64,000 nt of DNA from positions 1,240,001 through 1,304,000 of the forward strand of contig NZ_CP135916.1 in NCBI RefSeq assembly GCF_032391395.1, written 5' to 3'. The DNA comes from Sphingomonas sp. Y38-1Y (lineage in GTDB: Bacteria > Pseudomonadota > Alphaproteobacteria > Sphingomonadales > Sphingomonadaceae). The translations under genes were made by a program, and so were the position numbers. Position 1 is the first letter of the stretch; every line of letters starts with the position of its first letter. Positions 1-11,880 of the stretch are shown here, in pieces. Below the pieces are notes generated by a model. The model did no database searches. It worked only from the letters and a program-made list of their open reading frames with translations, and had not been told where the DNA came from.

Positions 1-389
1 TCGTCGAGAAGGCGACGGCGGACATGGGGATCAAGCTGTCGCCCGATCCGATGCCGGAAGAGGGACTGTTCACCCGTTCCGACCATTATCGCTTCGTGAC
101 GGAGGGCGTGCCGTCGGTGTTCCTGGTGACCGGCTTCGCCAATGGCGGCGAGAAGGCGTTCAAGGACTTCCTCGCCACCAACTATCACAAGCCCAGCGAC
201 CAGGTGACGCTGCCGTTCAACTGGAACGCGGGGGCCAAGTTCGCGCGGGTGAACTACAACATCGCCCGCGCCCTCGCCGACGCACCCGAAGCGCCGCGCT
301 GGTATGCCGACAGCACGTTCGGGCAGCTCTACGCGGCAGACGCACCAAAGGCGCAGCGGCCGGCCGGGGCACCGGCGCCGGCGAAGTAA
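1..389 (+). CDS. M28-family metallopeptidase, C-terminal fragment
   Basis: The reading frame is open from the window edge (first full codon at base 3), so only the last ~128 residues are visible. The segment with HYRFVTEGVPSVFLVTGF followed by a YHKPSDQ stretch resembles the C-terminal part of zinc-dependent M28 aminopeptidases, where a late His near HKPSD completes the metal site. The protein ends in an Ala/Pro-rich tail. Such enzymes are usually secreted or periplasmic, but the signal peptide would lie outside the window. The family assignment rests on this C-terminal pattern only. Confidence 0.75.
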   Translation, partial: VEKATADMGIKLSPDPMPEEGLFTRSDHYRFVTEGVPSVFLVTGFANGGEKAFKDFLATNYHKPSDQVTLPFNWNAGAKFARVNYNIARALADAPEAPRWYADSTFGQLYAADAPKAQRPAGAPAPAK

Positions 390-398
390 CGCGCCTCT

Positions 399-480
399 CC
401 GTTCGCCCTGAGCCTGTCGAAGGGCGTGCCACGAGCGCTTCGCTCGCGGCACGTGCTTCGACAGGCTTCAGCACGAACGG
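399..480. repeat. Inverted intergenic repeat (family C, CGTTCG...CCTGTCGAAG type)
   Basis: The arms CCGTTCG...CTGAGCCTGTCGAAG and CTTCGACAGGCTTCAGCACGAACGG face each other around a short GCGAGCG-type hairpin. Related copies lie at 14795-14868 and, in a diverged longer form, at 44932-45080. All three sit directly downstream of genes, so they may also act as transcription terminators or mRNA 3' stabilisers. No coding potential is seen. Confidence 0.85.
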
Positions 481-525
481 GTTTGGCAAACGCCGAGCGC
501 CCCCCCGCTCGGGTGCATGAGACGC

Positions 526-553
526 CTTGTGTTGCCCATGTGCAACACTATCT
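526..553 (+). promoter_or_regulatory. Putative heat-shock promoter of clpB with embedded palindrome
   Basis: CTTG at 526-529 and CTATCT at 548-553 are 18 nt apart, resembling alphaproteobacterial RpoH (sigma-32) promoters. A perfect 7-bp inverted repeat GTGTTGC-CCATGT-GCAACAC (529-548) fills the spacer, exactly where a repressor would block polymerase. It is not the CIRCE sequence. The promoter is inferred from position ahead of a chaperone gene; the palindrome is directly visible. Confidence 0.5.
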
Positions 554-580
554 CAGCCGCATCAAACCGCAGGGGACCGC

Positions 581-3160
<2,580 letters not shown>

Positions 3161-3166
3161 GTAAGA

Positions 3167-3187
3167 ACCTCCCCGTGCCGGGGAGGT
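3167..3187. terminator. Bidirectional hairpin between clpB and nucleoside transporter
   Basis: ACCTCCCC (3167-3174) pairs with GGGGAGGT (3180-3187) across a 5-nt loop in the 34-nt gap between two convergent genes. It has no long T-run on either side, so termination efficiency is uncertain. Confidence 0.6.
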
Positions 3188-3194
3188 GCTTACC

Positions 3195-4499
3195 TCACGG
3201 CAGGATCAGCCCCGCCAGCGCCGCCGACATCAGGTTGGCCAGGCTCCCCGCCAGCAGCGCACGCACGCCCAGCCGGGCGATCATTGGCCGCTGGTTGGGG
3301 GCGAGGCTGCCGGTCGCGGCCATCTGGATCGCGATCGAACTGAAATTGGCGAAGCCGCACAGCGCAAAGGTGACGATCGCCTGCGTCCGCATGCTCATCG
3401 CCTGACGAAGCTGGCCAAGTTCGATGAAGGCGACGAATTCGTTGAGGACGAGCTTGGTCCCGAACAGGCCGCCCGCCAGCCCCGCTTCGTGCCAGGGGAT
3501 GTTGAGGAGATACATGATCGGCTGGAACACCGCGCCGATCAGCAGCTGGAAGCTGAGCGCCGGATAGCCGAACCAGCCGCCGACAACGCCCAGCAGCCCG
3601 TTGGCCATCGCCACGAGCGCAACGAAGGCGAGCACCATCGCGCCGACCGCGACCGCGATCTTGACGCCGGTCTGCGCGCCCATCGCGGCGGCCATGATGA
3701 TGTTCGCAGCGCGCTCGTCCTCCGGATCGGGTTCGGCGACGGCAAGCACCGCGGCTTCCTCGACGCCCTCGGCCTGGAGCGTGGGTTCGGGCGCGACGTC
3801 GGGCATGATGATCTTGGCCATCAGAATGCCGCCGGGCGCCGCCATGAAGCTGGCCGCGAGCAGATAGGGGAGCGACGCCGGGCCGAGGAACGAGGCATAG
3901 GCCGCCAGGATCGTGCCCGCGACGCCCGCCATGCCGACCGACATCACCGCGAACAACTGGCTGGGGGTGAGGCTCGCGAGATAGGGACGGATGACGAGCG
4001 GCGATTCGGACTGGCCGACGAATATGTTCGCCGCCGCGCAGAGCGACTCGACCTTGCTGACGCCGATCAGCTTCTCGATCCCGCCGCCGACCCAGCGGAT
4101 CACGAACTGCATGATGCGCAGGTGGTAGAGCACCGAGACGAGGCTGGCGAAGAAGATGATGACGGGCAGCGCGGAGATCGCGAAGCTCTGTCCGCCCATT
4201 TCCGGCGTCGCCAGCGGGCCGAAGATGAAGTCGGTGCCCGCCTTGGCATAGCCGAGCAGCGCCGACACGCCGGTCGCCAGCGCACGGATCGCTGCCTGGC
4301 CTGCGGGCACATAGAGGACCAGGAACGCGATTCCCGCCTGGAGCGCGAAGGCCGAGCCGACGACGCGCAGCCGGATCGCGCGGCGATTGGTCGAGAGGGC
4401 GACGGCGAGGCCCAGGATGACGGCGATGCCGGCCAGGCCGATGAGGAAACGGGTCAACAAGCGATTCTGGCTCCCACGCGCATGGGCCGTGCGTGGCAT
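3195..4499 (-). CDS. Concentrative nucleoside transporter (CNT/NupC family)
   Basis: An integral inner-membrane protein of about 434 residues with many hydrophobic helices, expected to import nucleosides with H+ or Na+. The segment GQSESPLVIRPYLASL is the CNT signature in the substrate-binding core, and LNEFVAF followed by a TFALCGFANFSSIAIQ stretch matches the second half-repeat. An acidic loop rich in Glu and Asp (roughly residues 250-285) separates the two halves. I chose the ATG at 4499; an in-frame open extension upstream to 4721 is Arg-rich and unlike the family, and TTG codons near 4459 are alternatives. It is divergent from the amidohydrolase and shares a ~130-bp promoter region with it. 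Confidence 0.92.
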   Translation of the reverse strand: MPRTAHARGSQNRLLTRFLIGLAGIAVILGLAVALSTNRRAIRLRVVGSAFALQAGIAFLVLYVPAGQAAIRALATGVSALLGYAKAGTDFIFGPLATPEMGGQSFAISALPVIIFFASLVSVLYHLRIMQFVIRWVGGGIEKLIGVSKVESLCAAANIFVGQSESPLVIRPYLASLTPSQLFAVMSVGMAGVAGTILAAYASFLGPASLPYLLAASFMAAPGGILMAKIIMPDVAPEPTLQAEGVEEAAVLAVAEPDPEDERAANIIMAAAMGAQTGVKIAVAVGAMVLAFVALVAMANGLLGVVGGWFGYPALSFQLLIGAVFQPIMYLLNIPWHEAGLAGGLFGTKLVLNEFVAFIELGQLRQAMSMRTQAIVTFALCGFANFSSIAIQMAATGSLAPNQRPMIARLGVRALLAGSLANLMSAALAGLILP

Positions 4500-4632
4500 A
4501 GCCGGGCGGGCGGGGAAAGGGGCGGGGTGGCTGGCGCGCGACTGGCGTGACCTTCTTGCCACCCACCGGCGCGCCGCTTGCCAGTCGCCTTGATCCAGGT
4601 CACACTCTGCCCGCCTTTCGGGGGGAGGGATC

Positions 4633-5670
4633 ATGCGAACGATCGCGGCGATGCTCATCGCCATGTTGCTTGCCACGCCAGCGGAGGCGCAGCGGCGCGA
4701 GCCCGTCATCGACATGCACATCCACGCCTATGGCGCGGACAACATGGACGGGGCGTCCTATGTCTGTGCGCCGTTCCCAGCGTTCCTGCCGATGGATCCG
4801 GGCAAGGGCGGCGACGGCCTTCCCGGATACATGAAGCGGATGTTCGAGGACCCGGCCTGTCCCAACCGGATCGCGCCAGCCAAGGACGATGCGGACCTGC
4901 GGGCGCGCACGATCGCCGAGCTTCGCCGCAACAACGTCTATGCGATCGCGGGCGGCACCGTCGCCAATGTCGATCGCTGGATCGCCGACGATCCGGTTCG
5001 CCTGATGCCTGCGATCAGCGCCAGCGGCCCGGACCGGCTGCCTCCGCCCGACGTTCTTCGCAAGCGGCATGCCGAGGGCAAGCTCAAGGCGCTGATGGAG
5101 CTCACTTTCCAGTATCGCGGCATCGCGCCCGACGATCCGCGGATGGAGCCATATTGGTCGCTCGCCGAGGCGCTCGACATCCCGGTCGGCATCCACATGG
5201 GGCCAGGGCCGCCGGGGACGACCTATTTCGCGACCCCCGGCTATCGCGCGGCGCTCAGCGACCCGTTGTTGATCGAGCCGGTGCTGGTGCGCCACCCGAA
5301 GCTGCGCGTCTTCATCGTCCATGCGGGTTTTCCGATGAAGGACCGCACGATGGCGCTGATGGCCGCGCATCCGCAGGTCTATGCCGAATTCGGCGTCCTC
5401 ACCGCGCTTTATCGCGACAGCGACATCTGGCCCTACCTCAAGGCGTTCGTCGATGCCGGGTTCGAGGATCGCATCCTTTATGGCAGCGACCAGATGATTT
5501 GGCCGCAGATGATCGGCATCTCGATCGACCGCATCCGCAAGACGACGGCCCTGACCGCCGCGCAGAAGCGCAAGTTCCTCTACGACAATGCCGCCCGCTT
5601 CCTGCGCATCGACCCGGCGGGAACGGGCGTGCTCGGTCAATCGCGATGGGGCGCGCCGAGCGGGAAGTAG
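4633..5670 (+). CDS. Exported amidohydrolase-family protein
   Basis: A 345-residue metal-dependent hydrolase of the amidohydrolase-2 TIM-barrel type. A signal peptide with a likely AEA cleavage site ends near residue 19, so the enzyme is predicted to be periplasmic. The metal-binding pair is visible as DMHIHAYG (His29, His31); further ligands are expected at VHAGFP and at the Asp of LYGSDQMIWP. The substrate cannot be read from sequence. Relatives include decarboxylases such as ACMSD and various lactonases. Its 3' end overlaps the converging GST gene by 34 bp. Confidence 0.85.
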   Translation: MRTIAAMLIAMLLATPAEAQRREPVIDMHIHAYGADNMDGASYVCAPFPAFLPMDPGKGGDGLPGYMKRMFEDPACPNRIAPAKDDADLRARTIAELRRNNVYAIAGGTVANVDRWIADDPVRLMPAISASGPDRLPPPDVLRKRHAEGKLKALMELTFQYRGIAPDDPRMEPYWSLAEALDIPVGIHMGPGPPGTTYFATPGYRAALSDPLLIEPVLVRHPKLRVFIVHAGFPMKDRTMALMAAHPQVYAEFGVLTALYRDSDIWPYLKAFVDAGFEDRILYGSDQMIWPQMIGISIDRIRKTTALTAAQKRKFLYDNAARFLRIDPAGTGVLGQSRWGAPSGK

Positions 5671-6284
5671 CGGCGGAACGGCCGGGCGTCGTCGACCACT
5701 CGCGCGATCGAGGGGCGGGCGAGCAGGCGTGCGCGATAGGCGGTGAGGACCGGAAGCGAGTCGCCCAGCGGTTCGGCCCAGTCGGCGTAGAACAGCGCCG
5801 GGGCGGCGGCGACGTCGGCGATCGTGAAGCGCTCGCCTGTCGCCCAGTCGCGCCCCGCCAGCCGCCGCTCGAACCAGGCATAGGCGCGGCGCAGCCGCTC
5901 GCGCTGGCGTGCGACCTCGCTCGGGCTGCGCTCGGCGTCGGGCAGCAGCGCGTCGGCGACGATCCGCTGCATCGGCACCGCGATATAATCGTCGAACAAA
6001 TCGGCCAGCTCGCGCGCCTCGATCGCGGCGAGGCGATCGGCGGGGATCAGCGGGGGCATGTCGCCGATGCCGTCGAGATAGTCGATCACCGCGTTGCTGC
6101 CGACGACCGTGCGGTCGCCATCGACGATCACGGGGAATTGCCCCGTCGGCGACAGCTCGGCAATGCGCGCGCCGTGCTCCGGCTGGTCGACCTGCCGGAA
6201 CTCGAACGGCACGCCGCGCTCGTGCAGCGCGATCAGTGCCTTCCAGGCAAAGGCGGCGAAGGGGTGGCCATAGAGCGCGATCAT
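5637..6284 (-). CDS. Glutathione S-transferase family protein
   Basis: A 215-residue cytosolic protein with a thioredoxin-like N-terminal domain (MIALYGHPFAAFAWKALIAL, then QFPVIVDGD with the cis-Pro that contacts glutathione, then SNAVIDYLD) and an all-helical C-terminal domain. The SNAVIDYLD position corresponds to the usual glutathione-binding E-S pair, with Asn replacing Glu and Asp-Tyr following. The specific substrate is unknown. The 3' end overlaps the converging amidohydrolase gene. Confidence 0.88.
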   Translation of the reverse strand: MIALYGHPFAAFAWKALIALHERGVPFEFRQVDQPEHGARIAELSPTGQFPVIVDGDRTVVGSNAVIDYLDGIGDMPPLIPADRLAAIEARELADLFDDYIAVPMQRIVADALLPDAERSPSEVARQRERLRRAYAWFERRLAGRDWATGERFTIADVAAAPALFYADWAEPLGDSLPVLTAYRARLLARPSIARVVDDARPFRRYFPLGAPHRD

Positions 6285-6337
6285 GACGGCGCTTCATACC
6301 GCTTTCGCCGCGCCCCGGCATCCGCTAACCGCCGCCG

Positions 6338-6982
6338 ATGGACTCTAGGCCGACGATTTCCCGTTCGCTGTTCGCGCTCGCCATCTTCTATGGCGGAATG
6401 GTGTGCATTGCCGGCGTGCTCGGCAACAAACAGGTGGCGCTGGGGCCGCTGGCGGTGGAGGCGGGGATCTTCGCGTTCCTGCTGCTGGTCGTCGTCTCCT
6501 CGGCGGTCGCGGAGCTGCATGGGCGGGCGATCGCCAACCGGCTGGTGATCGTCGGCTTCGTGCCCTTGCTCATGTCGATGCTGCTATCGTGGATCGTCGT
6601 CCAGCTGCCGCCGGCCGGCAGCATGGAGCCCGAGCGGGTCGAGGCGTTCACGCTGCTGATGAGCAGCACGTGGCGCATCTGGGCGGGCGGGATCGCCGCC
6701 TATGGCCTGTCGCAGATCCTCAACGTCACCCTGTTCGACGTGCTGAAGCGCGGCGAGGGCAGGCTCCTCTGGCTGCGCGCGGGCGTCGCGAGCGTGCTGA
6801 GCCAGGTGCTCGACACGCTGATCTTCGTCACCGTCGCCTTTTACGGCGTGTTCCCGATCGGTCAGCTGCTCGTGGGGCAGATGCTGGCCAAGGTCGTGCT
6901 GTCGATCGTGCTGGTGCCGCCGCTCATCTATCTCTTCGTCGGGCTCGGTCGCCGGCTCGACGCCAAGGACCTGGCCGCATGA
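6338..6982 (+). CDS. Queuosine precursor transporter (YhhQ/QPT family)
   Basis: A 214-residue membrane protein with about six hydrophobic helices. The pattern of a small N-terminal helix containing [23 protein letters not shown], and a later [24 protein letters not shown] matches the VUT/DUF165 family of preQ0/preQ1 importers used for tRNA queuosine modification. The stop overlaps the argB start (ATGA), so the two genes are translationally coupled, although no shared pathway is evident. Confidence 0.88.
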   Translation: MDSRPTISRSLFALAIFYGGMVCIAGVLGNKQVALGPLAVEAGIFAFLLLVVVSSAVAELHGRAIANRLVIVGFVPLLMSMLLSWIVVQLPPAGSMEPERVEAFTLLMSSTWRIWAGGIAAYGLSQILNVTLFDVLKRGEGRLLWLRAGVASVLSQVLDTLIFVTVAFYGVFPIGQLLVGQMLAKVVLSIVLVPPLIYLFVGLGRRLDAKDLAA

Positions 6983-7878
6983 CCAACCACGCCCCCGATC
7001 CCGCGCTGCTCGCCAAGGCGGAGACGCTGACCGAGGCGCTGCCTTATCTCCAGCGCTATGCCGGCAAGACCTTCGTCATCAAATATGGCGGCCACGCGAT
7101 GGGCGATCCGGAGCTCGCGCGCGACTTCGCCGAGGACGTGGTGCTGCTGAAGGCGGTCGGCATCAACCCCGTCGTCGTTCATGGCGGCGGGCCGCAGATC
7201 GGCGCGATGCTGAAGCGGCTGGGCGTCGAGTCGCAGTTCGTCGGCGGTCTGCGCGTCACCGATGCCGCGACCGCCGAGGTCGCGGAGATGGTCCTCGCCG
7301 GCAAGATTAACAAGGAGATCGTCGCCTGGATCGACGCCGCGGGCGGCCGCGCGATCGGCATCTCGGGCAAGGATGCGCGGCTGGTCATCGCCGAGAAGGT
7401 CCAGCGGTCCGAGCCCGACCTGAATTCTGGGATCGAGCGGCATGTCGACCTGGGCTTCGTCGGCGATCCCGTCGCGGTCGATCCGTCGATCCTGACGATG
7501 TTGGCCGACCAGAACGTGATCCCGGTGGTCGCGCCGGTCGCGCTGGGGCTGGACGGGCACACCTACAACATCAATGCCGACACGATGGCGGGCGCGATCG
7601 CCAGCGCGATCGGCGCCTCGCGCTTCTTCCTGCTCACCGACGTTGCGGGCGTGCTCGACAAGGATGGCGAGCTCCAGACCGACCTGGACCCACAGCGCAT
7701 CGCCGAATTGAAGGCCGACGGCACGATCTCGGGCGGGATGATCCCCAAGGTCGAGACGTGTGTGAACGCTGTCGAGGCGGGGGTGGATGCCGCGGTCATC
7801 CTCGACGGCCGGGTGCCGCACGGGATGCTGCTGGAGATCTTCACCCGCCGCGGCGCAGGGACGCTGGTCAGGCGGTAA
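6979..7878 (+). CDS. argB: Acetylglutamate kinase
   Basis: A 299-residue amino-acid-kinase-fold enzyme that phosphorylates N-acetylglutamate in arginine biosynthesis (second step, cytoplasm). Diagnostic segments are [11 protein letters not shown] (Lys binding the transferred phosphate), [11 protein letters not shown], the [11 protein letters not shown] loop, and the late [11 protein letters not shown] element with a catalytic Lys. The ATG at 6979 overlaps the upstream TGA. The stop codon abuts the stop of the converging gene at 7879 with no gap. The length is typical. Confidence 0.98.
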   Translation: MTNHAPDPALLAKAETLTEALPYLQRYAGKTFVIKYGGHAMGDPELARDFAEDVVLLKAVGINPVVVHGGGPQIGAMLKRLGVESQFVGGLRVTDAATAEVAEMVLAGKINKEIVAWIDAAGGRAIGISGKDARLVIAEKVQRSEPDLNSGIERHVDLGFVGDPVAVDPSILTMLADQNVIPVVAPVALGLDGHTYNINADTMAGAIASAIGASRFFLLTDVAGVLDKDGELQTDLDPQRIAELKADGTISGGMIPKVETCVNAVEAGVDAAVILDGRVPHGMLLEIFTRRGAGTLVRR

Positions 7879-8376
7879 TCAGCGCAACCGTCGATAGTGG
7901 AAGTTGCGCACGAATGGCGCGCCGGTCGGATCGACTGCGGCGGCCGATTCGGTCATCGCGCGGCCATCGGGCGACACGGCATAGACGCGGACCGAGCCCA
8001 GCATCTTCTCGCGTGACAGGGTCATGACGAGCACGTCGGGCGCGGGTGAGCCGAGCGCGGCGCTGTCGGCTTCGCTGGTGTCGCCTTCGCCCGGCATCGC
8101 GCGGCCGTCGCGGCGATAGCGGACGACCATGTGGCGGACGCTGTCGTCGGGCGCGATGATGTCGACCGTGGTGCGCCACATGCCTTCGCCGACATCCTCG
8201 AAGCGATAGACGACGCGCTTGGGCGGCGGGCCGTAGCTGTCCGGCATCCGATCGAGGTCGAGCTCCCACTCGCCGAGAAAGGGTGAGGCCTTCGCCTCCT
8301 GTCGCGTGCTGGCGGGCGCCGCGGCGGCGAGGAAGAGGGTGGCAAGGGCGAGGGACGTCTTGAATGCAGGGGCCAT
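7879..8376 (-). CDS. Predicted exported protein of unknown function
   Basis: A 165-residue protein beginning MAPAFKTSLALATLFLAAAAPA, a clear signal peptide. The mature part has FLGEWELDLDR, VVYRFEDVGEGMWRTTVD and YRRDGRAMPG, a pattern of beta strands suggestive of a lipocalin-like or other small beta-barrel fold, which I cannot name with certainty. I chose the ATG at 8376 over one at 8397 because it follows GAAGGAACC at good spacing. An AT-rich stretch at 8398-8435, including TTGACT on the minus strand (8432-8427), probably holds its promoter. Confidence 0.75.
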   Translation of the reverse strand: MAPAFKTSLALATLFLAAAAPASTRQEAKASPFLGEWELDLDRMPDSYGPPPKRVVYRFEDVGEGMWRTTVDIIAPDDSVRHMVVRYRRDGRAMPGEGDTSEADSAALGSPAPDVLVMTLSREKMLGSVRVYAVSPDGRAMTESAAAVDPTGAPFVRNFHYRRLR

Positions 8377-8397
8377 GACAGGTTCCTTCGTGGACAC

Positions 8398-8435
8398 CTT
8401 TTATAACCTATATATGTAGACTTAAGAGTCAATCG
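8398..8435 (-). promoter_or_regulatory. AT-rich promoter region of the exported protein gene
   Basis: This is one of the few AT-rich stretches in the area. On the minus strand TTGACT (8432-8427) lies about 20 nt before TTATAA (8406-8401), wider than the usual 17. TATATA and an imperfect GACT...AGTC repeat lie between them. It is probably the promoter of the gene starting at 8376, but the exact elements are uncertain. Confidence 0.35.
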
Positions 8436-8441
8436 TTTCGA

Positions 8442-9227
8442 TCAGGGGATGAAGCGGCCCTCGATCACCGTCACACATCGCCCACGCAGGATCACACGGT
8501 CCCCCGAGACCTCGCAGTCGAGATGCCCGCCGCGCGCACTCGCCTGAAGCGCGGTGAAGCGCGAGCGCTCAAGGCGTTCGACCCAATAGGGTGCGAAGAC
8601 GCAGTGCGCCGAGCCCGTTACCGGGTCCTCATCGATGCCCGCCGCCGGGGCGAAGACGCGGCTGACGATGTCGGTGTCGTCACCGGGCGCGGTGACGATG
8701 TTGAGCGTGTCGCCGATCGCGGCGAGCGCGCGATAGTCGGGCGCGACCGCTCGCACCGCCGCCGCGTCCCTCAGGACGACGAGATCATAGCCATTCGGAT
8801 GGCGCAGCACCTCGCCCGCCGCGAGGCCCAATGCCTCCAGCAGCCCCGGCACGTCCGCGGGTTGCGGCGGATAGGCGGGGAGCGCCATCGCATAGCCTTC
8901 GCCCTCACGCGTGACTTCGAGGATTCCGGCACGGCGCGTCCTGAAGGTCACCCGCTCGGCCCCTTCACGGGCCAGCAGGAAATGCCCGCTCGCCAGCGTC
9001 GCATGGCCGCACAGCGCGACCTCGGTCCCCGGCGTGAACCAGCGGAGTTCGTAATCCGCCGCGCCGCTTTCGTCGGCAACGAGGAAGGCGGTCTCCGACA
9101 GATTGTTCTCCGCCGCGATTGCCTGAAGGACCGCATCGTCGCGCCACGCATCGAGCGGCATCACTGCCGCCGGATTGCCGGCAAACGGCCGGTCCGCAAA
9201 CGCGTCGATCTGGGCAAAGGGGATCAT
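8442..9227 (-). CDS. PhzF family isomerase-like protein
   Basis: A 261-residue protein with the two-lobed diaminopimelate-epimerase-like fold of PhzF. Family hallmarks are IDAFADRPFAGNPAAVM at the N-terminus, the catalytic-Glu region AENNLSETAFLV, ALCGHATLASGHFLL, and EDPVTGSAHCVFAPYW near the end. The family includes phenazine pathway enzymes, but most members have unknown substrates and nothing else here suggests phenazine synthesis. The ATG overlaps the CDF gene stop (ATGA), making it the third gene of the pdxH-CDF-phzF operon. Confidence 0.92.
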   Translation of the reverse strand: MIPFAQIDAFADRPFAGNPAAVMPLDAWRDDAVLQAIAAENNLSETAFLVADESGAADYELRWFTPGTEVALCGHATLASGHFLLAREGAERVTFRTRRAGILEVTREGEGYAMALPAYPPQPADVPGLLEALGLAAGEVLRHPNGYDLVVLRDAAAVRAVAPDYRALAAIGDTLNIVTAPGDDTDIVSRVFAPAAGIDEDPVTGSAHCVFAPYWVERLERSRFTALQASARGGHLDCEVSGDRVILRGRCVTVIEGRFIP

Positions 9228-10177
9228 GCGCGCTTCCGGAACCAGTGGGGGGTAACGTCCTCCTCGACCAGGGGGTCGTCGGTGTCGGTATGCCCTTCGG
9301 GGTCGAGGTGGATCAGCACCTCTACCTTGGGGAACGCCGTGTGCAGCGCGTGCTCGACCTCCTCGACCACGTCATGCGCCTCGACGATCGACAGGTTGCG
9401 GTCGACGTTCATGTGGAACTGGGCGAAGTCGCGGGTGCCCGATCGGCGGGTGCGGAAATCGTGGATGCCGCGCACCTCCGGACTGGCGACGGCGACCGCG
9501 ATATAGCGCTGGCGTTCCTCCTCGGGCCACTCCTTGTCCATCAGCTGGTCGATCGCCTGAGCCGATGCTTTGAACGCGCCGAACCCCAGCCAGCCGGCGA
9601 TGGCGATGCCGAACAGCGCGTCGGCGCCCGACAGCCCCAGATAGCGGGACAGCACCAGCGCCGCGATCACCGACAGGTTGAGGAGGATGTCGCCCTGATA
9701 GTGGAGGCTGTCGGCCTGTACCGCGATCGATCCCGTCTCGGCGATGATGCGCTTTTGATAGGCGACGAGCGCCATCGTCGCGATGATGGCGACGCCCGAA
9801 ACCGCGATGCCGAGCTCGGCATCGGCGACCTGCGCATCGCTGCCCAGCGCCGCGATGCCGCGCCAGCCGATCGCCAGCGCCGATGCGGTGACGAGCGCGA
9901 CCTGGAACAGCGCCGCCAGCGCCTCCGCCTTGCCATGCCCGAAGCGGTGATCGTGATCCGCGGGCGTCGCCGCCAGCCGCACGCCATACAGCGTGACCAG
10001 CGAGGCGAGCAGGTCGAGTCCCGAGTCCGCAAGGCTGCCCAACAGCGCGACCGAATTGGTCGTCAGCGCGGCATAGCCCTTGAGACAAAGGAGGAAGATC
10101 GCCGTCGCGACGCTCGCCAGCGCGGCGCGCGCGGCGACGCTGTTGAGCAGACGCCGGCGGCGTTCGGTCTCGGTCAC
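9224..10177 (-). CDS. Cation diffusion facilitator (CDF) metal exporter
   Basis: A 317-residue inner-membrane transporter with six predicted helices followed by a cytoplasmic metal-sensing domain. [16 protein letters not shown] carries the transmembrane Asp pair, [16 protein letters not shown] is the HxxxH-G segment of the family, and [15 protein letters not shown] carries the second metal-site motif. The tail [13 protein letters not shown] adds His/Asp residues. The pattern is FieF-like, so Zn2+/Fe2+ efflux is likely. I chose the GTG at 10177 because it overlaps the pdxH stop (GTGA) and gives the normal short N-terminus. Confidence 0.93.
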   Translation of the reverse strand: MTETERRRRLLNSVAARAALASVATAIFLLCLKGYAALTTNSVALLGSLADSGLDLLASLVTLYGVRLAATPADHDHRFGHGKAEALAALFQVALVTASALAIGWRGIAALGSDAQVADAELGIAVSGVAIIATMALVAYQKRIIAETGSIAVQADSLHYQGDILLNLSVIAALVLSRYLGLSGADALFGIAIAGWLGFGAFKASAQAIDQLMDKEWPEEERQRYIAVAVASPEVRGIHDFRTRRSGTRDFAQFHMNVDRNLSIVEAHDVVEEVEHALHTAFPKVEVLIHLDPEGHTDTDDPLVEEDVTPHWFRKRA

Positions 10178-10755
10178 GGGAACAGCAATCCTTCGGTCCA
10201 GCCGCCATCGCCGGTGGCGGTGAAGACGCGCCGCTCGTGCAGTCGATGCGCGCGGTCCTGCCACAGTTCGATGGCCCGGGGCGTCACGCGGTAGCCGCCC
10301 CAATGCGGCGGGCGCGGCACGTCTGCGCCTTCGAAACGCGCCTTCATCGCCTCGAACTGCGCCTCGAACGTCTCGCGCGCATCCAGTGGTCGCGACTGTT
10401 CGCTGGCCCAGGCGCCGAGCTGGGAATCGCGGCTGCGGCTGGCGAAGTATGCGTCGCTCTCGGCATCGCTGGCGCGGGTGACGGACCCTTCGATCCGAAC
10501 CTGTCGACGCAGTGACTTCCAGTGAAAGAGGAGCGCTGCGTGCGCGTTCTCGGCCAGCTCGCCCGCCTTCCGGCTCTCTCGGTTGGTGTAGAAGACGAAG
10601 CCGTCGGGGCCATGCCCCTTCAGCAGCACCATCCGCACCGACGGGCGGCCGTCGGCATCGGCGGTCGCCAGCGCCATGGCGTTGGGATCGTTGGGTTCGC
10701 TGGCCCGCGCCTCCGCAAACCAGGCGTCGAACAGGGCGATGGGGTCGTCGGCCAT
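10174..10755 (-). CDS. pdxH: Pyridoxamine 5'-phosphate oxidase
   Basis: A 193-residue FMN flavoprotein that makes pyridoxal 5'-phosphate in the last step of vitamin B6 synthesis and salvage. Recognisable parts are [28 protein letters not shown] (FMN and substrate contacts), [28 protein letters not shown], and the C-terminal [14 protein letters not shown]. The ATG at 10755 gives the normal start [13 protein letters not shown]; an in-frame ATG 78 nt further upstream would add an atypical basic leader. It is the first gene of an operon with the CDF transporter and PhzF, divergent from ku. Confidence 0.97.
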   Translation of the reverse strand: MADDPIALFDAWFAEARASEPNDPNAMALATADADGRPSVRMVLLKGHGPDGFVFYTNRESRKAGELAENAHAALLFHWKSLRRQVRIEGSVTRASDAESDAYFASRSRDSQLGAWASEQSRPLDARETFEAQFEAMKARFEGADVPRPPHWGGYRVTPRAIELWQDRAHRLHERRVFTATGDGGWTEGLLFP

Positions 10756-10850
10756 GATCCGCGCGGCATACGCCCGCGCCTGACGGCTGTCGAGGAACGA
10801 GTCCGCGCCTCGCGCTTTGACTCGGCTTCGCAACGACTTGGGGACCAGAC

Positions 10851-11747
10851 ATGGCCGCGCGAGCCTATTGGCAGGGACAGATCCGCCTCGCTCTCGTCTC
10901 GATCCCGGTCGAGATCTACTCCGCGACTCGTAGCGGCGCGACGATCAGCTTCCGCCAGATCCACGAGCCGACGGGCAAGCCGATCCAGTATGAGAAGGTG
11001 GTGGCGGGCGTCGGTCCTGTCGACACCGACGAGATCATGAAGGGATACGAGATCGAGAAGGGCAATTACGTCCTCCTTGAGCAGGACGAGATCGAGGCGG
11101 TGAAGCTCGAGTCCAAGAAGACGCTGGAGCTCACCCAGTTCGTCGATGCCGACGAGATCGACGTCCTTTATTACGAGAAGCCCTATTTCGTCGTTCCCGC
11201 CGACGACCTGGCCGAGGAGGCCTTCATCGTGCTGCGCGAGGCGCTGCGCCGGACGAAGAAGGTGGGGCTCGGCCAATTGGCGATGCGCGGTCGCGAATAT
11301 GTCGTCAGCCTGAAGCCGTGCGGGCGCGGGCTGGTGCTGGAGACGCTGCGCTATGCCGACGAGGTGCACAAGGCGCAGGGCTATTTCCGCGACATTCCCG
11401 ATGACGAGCCCGACGCCGACCTGCTCGACCTGGCCGAGACGCTGATCGAGAAGAAGGCGGGCAAGTTCGACCCGCAGGTCTTTCACGACCGCTATGTCGA
11501 CGCTTTGAAGGGCCTGATCGAGCGCAAGAAGAAGGCCAAGGGCGGCAAGATCATCGAGGAAAGGGACGAGGGCGGCGCCGGGCGGCGCGGCTCGAACGTC
11601 GTCGACCTGATGGCGGCGCTGAAGAAGAGCCTGGAGAAGCCGGGCGAGAGTGGGGCGTCCAAACCCGCGGCGAAGAAGGCGCCGCCGAAATCGACCGCCG
11701 CGAAAAAGGCGCCTGCACGAAAGCCGGCGGCGAGGAAGCGGGCGTGA
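10851..11747 (+). CDS. ku: Non-homologous end-joining protein Ku
   Basis: A 298-residue bacterial Ku that forms a homodimeric ring on DNA ends and recruits LigD. The start [25 protein letters not shown] is typical of the family, as are [13 protein letters not shown] and the central beta-barrel region [19 protein letters not shown]. The last ~45 residues form a Lys/Ala/Pro-rich tail, seen in many bacterial Ku proteins and thought to help DNA binding. ligD follows 133 bp downstream on the same strand, separated by an inverted repeat. Confidence 0.97.
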   Translation: MAARAYWQGQIRLALVSIPVEIYSATRSGATISFRQIHEPTGKPIQYEKVVAGVGPVDTDEIMKGYEIEKGNYVLLEQDEIEAVKLESKKTLELTQFVDADEIDVLYYEKPYFVVPADDLAEEAFIVLREALRRTKKVGLGQLAMRGREYVVSLKPCGRGLVLETLRYADEVHKAQGYFRDIPDDEPDADLLDLAETLIEKKAGKFDPQVFHDRYVDALKGLIERKKKAKGGKIIEERDEGGAGRRGSNVVDLMAALKKSLEKPGESGASKPAAKKAPPKSTAAKKAPARKPAARKRA

Positions 11748-11760
11748 CGAACCCTTTTCA

Positions 11761-11860
11761 TCGTCACCCCGGACCTGTTCCGGGGTCGACCGGCCAGCAG
11801 GCGCCGCCGCCGGTCGGATACGCGGTACGCTGGACCCCGGAACAAGTCTGGGATGACGGT
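11761..11860. repeat. Inverted intergenic repeat (family A) between ku and ligD
   Basis: The left arm 11761-11790 and right arm 11831-11860 are imperfect inverted copies of the CACCCCGGACTTGTTCCGGGG unit found in perfect form at 17100-17249 and 56309-56713. The 40-nt interior shows nothing else. Its place inside the ku-ligD unit may partially terminate or process that transcript. Confidence 0.85.
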
Positions 11861-11880
11861 AAGAAGAGCGAGTAGGATCT

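Noticed and set aside
3186..4550. 454-codon plus-strand frame opposite the nucleoside transporter
   Set aside because: Composition is a reflection of the transporter codons; the minus-strand frame has CNT motifs.
8442..9227. Phenazine biosynthesis
   Set aside because: A lone PhzF-family gene in a pdxH operon, with no other phz genes, does not support phenazine production.
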